Shown: piece after piece, positions 59,965-64,000 of the stretch
How positions within the stretch are numbered: the first letter of the stretch is position 1
Layout of the letters: the number at the start of each line of letters is the position of its first letter
Assembly: GCA_016716605.1 (NCBI GenBank)
Contig: JADJWA010000001.1
Coordinates: forward strand, 2,773,001 to 2,837,000
DNA length: 64,000 nucleotides
From: Flavobacteriales bacterium
Lineage (GTDB): Bacteria; Bacteroidota; Bacteroidia; Flavobacteriales_F; PHOS-HE28
Reading direction: 5' to 3'
Position numbers and translations under genes: made by a program
Notes under the pieces: model-generated
What the model saw: only the letters and a program-made list of their open reading frames with translations
Database searches by the model: none
Told to the model about the DNA's origin: nothing

Positions 59965-62805
59965 ATGAAAAAGTGGGTCAAGCGCATACTCCTCACGCTC
60001 GGGACAATATTCATCCTGCTGCTCGCAGCGGCGGTGCTCATCCCCATCCTGTTCAAGGATAAGATTGAAGCAGCCGTAAAGGCGGAGGTGAACAAGAGCC
60101 TCAATGCCACGGTGAATTGGGGCGCATGGGACATCACCATCCTCAGGAGCTTCCCGAACCTCACGGTGGAAATAGCCGATGTGAGCGTGCTGAACGCCGC
60201 ACCATTCGAAGGCGTGGAATTGGCCCGCATCGCTGGCCTTATCGCCACGGTGGACGTCAAGAGCCTCTTCGGTGACAAGATCGAAGTGAAGCGCATCCAG
60301 CTGGTGAAGCCGAACATCCATGTGAAGGTGCTCGAGGACGGCCGCGCGAACTGGGACATCGCCAAGCCGGACACAGCGCAGGCAGCTGAAGTGGAGCCGG
60401 CGGACACCGCGAGCGCATTCCACCTTGGGCTCTCGGAATTCTCGATCACGGACGGTCGATTGATCTACGACGACGCATCCCTCACTTTCTCGATGGACCT
60501 CTTCGGCCTCGACCTCACTGGCAGCGGTGACATGACCGAAAGCCTGTACACCCTCAAGACCGTGCTGCACGCCGATACGGCTAACGTCTCGTTCGACGGC
60601 GTGAAGTACCTGCGCCATGTGAAGGCGGATATCACGGCTGACCTCGACATGGACATGCCCAACATGAAGTTCACCTTCCGCGAGAACGAGGCCACCATCA
60701 ATCAACTCGTGCTGGGCTTCGATGGCTGGCTGGCCATGCCCGGCGACCCCATCGACATGGACATCACCTGGAACGCCAAGAAGACCGACTTCGGCACCCT
60801 GCTCTCTTTGGTTCCCGCAGAGTTCGCCACGGATCTGAGCGGCGTGCAGATGAGCGGAAAGGCCGGGTTCAGCGGGCATGTGAAGGGCAGCATGAGCGAC
60901 GAGAGCATGCCGGGCTTTGGCGTGGCGATGGACGTTGATCAAGGGCGCTTCAAGTACCCGGACCTTCCGGCGGCCGTGGAGGACATCTACATTGACCTGA
61001 AGGTGAACAGCCCCGGCGGAAAGGACCTCGACGGCATGGTGGTGGACCTGAAGCGGTTCGCGATGAAGATGGCCGGCAATCCGGTGGAAGCGCGCATGCA
61101 CCTCACGCATCCCATCAGCGACCCGAATGTGGATGCGGAGCTGAAGGCCGACCTCGATCTCGCCAGCGTGAAGAAAGTGGTGCCCATGGAAGGCGACGAG
61201 CTGCAGGGCAAGCTCGCAGCCGATGTGCGCATGAAAGGCGCCATGAGCGATGTGGAGGCGCAGCGATACGAGGAGTTCCAGGCCGATGGGCGCGTGACGC
61301 TCGCGGGCATGAACTACGCCTCGGACTCACTGCCGTACGCCGTCGGCATCAAGGCGCTGCAGTTCGATTTCAGCCCGCGCTTCCTGGCGCTCACCAGCTT
61401 CACCGGAAGCCTGGGAAGCAGCAACCTGCAGGCGAACGGCCGCATGGACAATTACATCCAATGGTGGCTGCGCGACAGCACCCTCATGGGCAGCTTCGAC
61501 CTCGTGGCGGACAAATTCGACCTGAATGAACTCATGGGTCCGAGTGATTCGCCCGAAGCCGAAAGCGCACCGGCCGACAGCACGCCGATGAGCGTGATCG
61601 AAGTGCCCGGCAACATCGACTTCCGGATGGGGCTCAAGGCCGGTGAGGTGATCTACGACCAGATGAAGCTCACCAATGTCCGCGGCGGCATGCATGTGCA
61701 CGACCAGCGCGTGGACCTGAAGGATGTATTCTTCAACCTGTTCAATGGGTCAGTGGTCATGTCCGGCGGCTATGAGGCGCGCGATGTGCAGAAGCCCAGC
61801 ATCGATTTCCGGTACGATATCAAGGACCTCGACATCCAGCAGACCGTGGCCTATGTGGACCTCGTTCAGAAAGTGGCCCCGATCGCCAAGACCTGCAAGG
61901 GCAGCTTCAGCACCAGGCTCGACATGAAGGGCCGATTGAACGAGCGCATGGAAGCCGACCTCAATTCGCTCACCGGCGACGGCACCCTGGTGACGCGCAA
62001 TGTGCAGGTGGATGGATTCCAGCCCTTGGTTGACCTCGCGAAGGCGCTCAAGGTGAAGGAGATCGAGAACACGAAGCTCCAGGATGTCAGCTTCAGCTAC
62101 GAATTCAGGGACGGCCGCATGGAGGTGAAGCCATTCAAGGTGAAGATCGATCGCATCCAGAGCGAAGTGAAGGGGAGCACGGGCTTCGCGCAGCAGGACA
62201 TCGACTACGACATGAAGGCGAGGGTCCCCACGGACATCTTCGGGTCGAATGCGGCGACCGCGGTGGGCGGGCTGCTCGGCAAGGCCAATGCGGCCATCGG
62301 GTCGAACCTGCAGGTGCCGAAGGAACTCGATGCCACGATCAAGTTCACGGGCACGGTGACCAAGCCCATCGTGAAGCCGGTCTTCGCGGGTGGAACCACC
62401 AGCGTAAAGGATGCCGTGGTCACTGAGGTGAAGGAGGAGATCAACACCCAGATCAACAAGGCCAAGGAAGAGGCGATCGCCCGCGCGAAGGAGGAGCGTG
62501 ACAAGCTCATCGCCAAGGCGCAGGCCGAGGCCGATAAGCTCAAGGCCGATGCGCGGCGCGAAGCAGCGGCAGCCAAGGCACAGGCCTACAAAGCCGCCGA
62601 CGATGAGCTGGCCAAGGTGTCCAATCCGCTCGCCAAGGCTGCCGCTAGGCTCGTGGCCGACAAGGCCAAGCAGGAGGCCGACAAGGTTGAGCAGCGCGCC
62701 ATCGCGGAAGCTGATAAGCGCGCCGACGCGATCGTGGAGGCAGCACGGAAGCAGGGCGATGAACTGGTGAGGAAGGCGGAGGCCACGGATACGACAGTGA
62801 AATGA
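59965..62805 (+). CDS. AsmA-like protein with long charged C-terminal coiled coil
   Basis: 946 aa. One N-terminal span (ILLTLGTIFILLLAAAVLIP), then an AsmA core of repeating beta strands across about residues 40-820 (FPNLTVEIADVSVLN, LIYDDASLTFSMD, FNGSVVMSGGYEA). The last ~130 residues are an Ala/Lys/Glu-rich coiled coil (KAKEEAIARAKEERDKL). AsmA-like proteins act in the envelope, perhaps as lipid-transfer bridges between membranes. The stop overlaps the next start (ATGA). Confidence 0.88.
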   Translation: MKKWVKRILLTLGTIFILLLAAAVLIPILFKDKIEAAVKAEVNKSLNATVNWGAWDITILRSFPNLTVEIADVSVLNAAPFEGVELARIAGLIATVDVKSLFGDKIEVKRIQLVKPNIHVKVLEDGRANWDIAKPDTAQAAEVEPADTASAFHLGLSEFSITDGRLIYDDASLTFSMDLFGLDLTGSGDMTESLYTLKTVLHADTANVSFDGVKYLRHVKADITADLDMDMPNMKFTFRENEATINQLVLGFDGWLAMPGDPIDMDITWNAKKTDFGTLLSLVPAEFATDLSGVQMSGKAGFSGHVKGSMSDESMPGFGVAMDVDQGRFKYPDLPAAVEDIYIDLKVNSPGGKDLDGMVVDLKRFAMKMAGNPVEARMHLTHPISDPNVDAELKADLDLASVKKVVPMEGDELQGKLAADVRMKGAMSDVEAQRYEEFQADGRVTLAGMNYASDSLPYAVGIKALQFDFSPRFLALTSFTGSLGSSNLQANGRMDNYIQWWLRDSTLMGSFDLVADKFDLNELMGPSDSPEAESAPADSTPMSVIEVPGNIDFRMGLKAGEVIYDQMKLTNVRGGMHVHDQRVDLKDVFFNLFNGSVVMSGGYEARDVQKPSIDFRYDIKDLDIQQTVAYVDLVQKVAPIAKTCKGSFSTRLDMKGRLNERMEADLNSLTGDGTLVTRNVQVDGFQPLVDLAKALKVKEIENTKLQDVSFSYEFRDGRMEVKPFKVKIDRIQSEVKGSTGFAQQDIDYDMKARVPTDIFGSNAATAVGGLLGKANAAIGSNLQVPKELDATIKFTGTVTKPIVKPVFAGGTTSVKDAVVTEVKEEINTQINKAKEEAIARAKEERDKLIAKAQAEADKLKADARREAAAAKAQAYKAADDELAKVSNPLAKAAARLVADKAKQEADKVEQRAIAEADKRADAIVEAARKQGDELVRKAEATDTTVK

Positions 62806-64000
62806 GGATTGAAGGTTGGAGCTTGCCGACGTTGAGGGCTGCTGGTTGCACGTTGGCGATGGCCTTTTGCATGGGTGCCGCCATGGCCCAGGAAGAGGAT
62901 CCCTGCGCCATGCCCACCGACAAGAAGATCCTGAAGCTGCTCGACGACGCCGCCAAGGCCAAGGACCCGAAGGAGCGGCACGCCAAGCTCAAGAGCACCT
63001 TGGAGATCGATGCGGAGTGCGTTGAGTGCAAGTACCGGCTGGGCCTCTCCGCCTCGCGGATCGCGCGTGAGGCCGGAAGGGGATACGCTCCGGCGATCGC
63101 CTACCTCGAGGCCGTGCAGGCCCTATGCCCCAACTACCATAGCGAGGTGGCCTATACGCTCGGCATGATGCGCTACGCCGAAGGCGATCATGCCGGTGCC
63201 GCGCGAGACCTGGAGGCCTTCCGCAAGTTCCCAACGGATGATCCATCGCGCGTGAGCAAGGACTTCGACAAGCAATATGCGGAGGTGGAGGCGCTGATGC
63301 CTGAGCTGCAGTTCTACGCCGACTTCTACCGCAACGCCGGCAGGCTCGATCCGGTGCCCGTGCCCAACGTGAGCACGCCCAACGACGAGTACCTGCCCAT
63401 GCTCTCGCCCGATAATGAGATGCTCTTCTTCACGCGCAAGCGGCAGGTGAAGGCCAAGGGCGATATCATGGCGCGTGAGGTCGAGGAGCTCATGGAGGCG
63501 CGCCGCAAGTCGATCACCGATGAATTCAACACCGGCCGCGTGCTGCCGGATCCCTTCAACAGCGGCGACAGCTACGGCGGTGTCACCATCAGCCTCAACA
63601 ACAAGGAGATGTTCGTCACGGTGTGCGGGCCGAAGGATAGCCGGGGCTACAGCAATTGCGACATCCATCGCTCGCACTTCAACAGCAAGTTCAATCTGGA
63701 CGCCGGCGGGCAGGAGTGGGAGTGGGAAGGGCTGGACGAGATCGGCGATGCCGTGAACGGCCCTGGCAGTTGGGAGAGCCAGCCCAGCCTCAGCGGCGAT
63801 GGGCGCACCTTGTATTTCGCCACGGCGCGCGAGGGCAGCATGGGCATCGACATCTACTGCTCAACCCGCGAAGGCAAGGGGAAATGGTCGCCTGCGCAGC
63901 CCGTGCCCGGCATCAATACCGAAGGCGATGAGAAGGCCCCATTCATGCACGCCGACAGCCGCACGTTGTACTTCGCCGCCAAGCCTGCGGCCAACGGCCA
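62802..64000 (+). CDS. Exported PD40-repeat protein, 3' end beyond window
   Basis: 399 codons visible from the ATG at 62802, overlapping the AsmA-like stop. Signal peptide (AMAFCMGAAMAQ). An N-terminal TPR-like helical part (CVECKYRLGLSAS, PNYHSEVAYTLGMMRYAEGDHAGA in parts) precedes WD40-like PD40 blades: DEYLPMLSPDNEMLFFTRK, SQPSLSGDGRTLYFA and KAPFMHADSRTLYFA. In Bacteroidota this plan often ends in an OmpA peptidoglycan-binding domain, which would lie beyond the window. Likely an envelope structural protein. Confidence 0.85.
   Translation, partial: MRIEGWSLPTLRAAGCTLAMAFCMGAAMAQEEDPCAMPTDKKILKLLDDAAKAKDPKERHAKLKSTLEIDAECVECKYRLGLSASRIAREAGRGYAPAIAYLEAVQALCPNYHSEVAYTLGMMRYAEGDHAGAARDLEAFRKFPTDDPSRVSKDFDKQYAEVEALMPELQFYADFYRNAGRLDPVPVPNVSTPNDEYLPMLSPDNEMLFFTRKRQVKAKGDIMAREVEELMEARRKSITDEFNTGRVLPDPFNSGDSYGGVTISLNNKEMFVTVCGPKDSRGYSNCDIHRSHFNSKFNLDAGGQEWEWEGLDEIGDAVNGPGSWESQPSLSGDGRTLYFATAREGSMGIDIYCSTREGKGKWSPAQPVPGINTEGDEKAPFMHADSRTLYFAAKPAANG

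Noticed and set aside
59950..61110. 386-codon minus-strand frame over the AsmA-like gene
   Set aside because: Antisense shadow; the plus-strand frame has the membrane anchor and repeating strands.
1..64000. CRISPR array
   Set aside because: No evenly spaced short direct repeats and no cas-like genes were seen; the only exact long-range repeat noted is the 14-bp att pair.

Overview
The window looks like a chromosome segment of a GC-rich Bacteroidota, probably a Flavobacteriales-like lineage. The evidence is several proteins with C-terminal type IX secretion (T9SS) sorting domains, a TAnnTTTG-type promoter in front of the tRNA, a two-component-regulator propeller sensor, and families typical of the phylum (START-like, DUF3347, DUF6624, DUF6660, CzcA-CzcC fusion). 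No genus can be named from the sequence alone.

Layout. (1) 1-12.8 kb is housekeeping and envelope chromosome: an M1 peptidase (cut by the window edge), a periplasmic-propeller/adenylyl-cyclase fusion, DUF4442 and YjdF-like proteins, a beta-barrel, two glycosyltransferases translationally coupled to an LptF/LptG-like permease, and a START-like protein with a histone-H1-like tail. (2) A tRNA-Met(CAT) gene at 12802-12875 is the left edge of a genomic island of about 38.7 kb. Its last bases (14 bp, 12864-12877) are repeated exactly at 51589-51602. A tyrosine recombinase sits just inside the right repeat. Immediately outside the right repeat is a perfect rho-independent terminator, which I interpret as the original terminator of the interrupted tRNA gene. 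(3) 51.6-64 kb is chromosome again: a rhomboid protease, a GmhB-like phosphatase and a class IV aminotransferase coupled by ATGA overlaps, YqgE, a GH20 hexosaminidase, ribosomal protein S16, an AsmA-like protein and a PD40 protein cut by the window edge.

The island has four parts. Its left 2 kb has only small doubtful genes and a cluster of hairpins. From 26.7 back to 14.8 kb, on the minus strand, lies a ten-gene copper-handling array: two multicopper oxidases (one fused to a CopB-like barrel), a CPH-type copper ATPase, three HMA-domain proteins, an AraC-type regulator with its own metal-binding-like Cys pair, and three T9SS-sorted secreted proteins. From 28.7 to 38 kb is a defence island: a CoiA-like nuclease; a three-gene set (membrane coiled-coil protein, AbiU2-like protein, TIR-like protein); a type II CBASS operon (DUF6602 nuclease-like protein, CD-NTase, Cap2, Cap3); and a convergent PD-(D/E)XK nuclease. 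From 38 to 48 kb is a second metal-efflux operon (DUF6660, CzcA-CzcC fusion, CzcB-like adaptor, P-type ATPase, DUF6624, MFS-rhodanese fusion). The integration module (HUH-like protein, small DNA-binding protein, integrase) closes the right end.

The best candidates for something undescribed are the pairing of a DUF6602 nuclease-like protein with a type II CBASS core, and the adjacent membrane/AbiU2-like/TIR-like trio. Family assignments rest on motif recognition without database searches.
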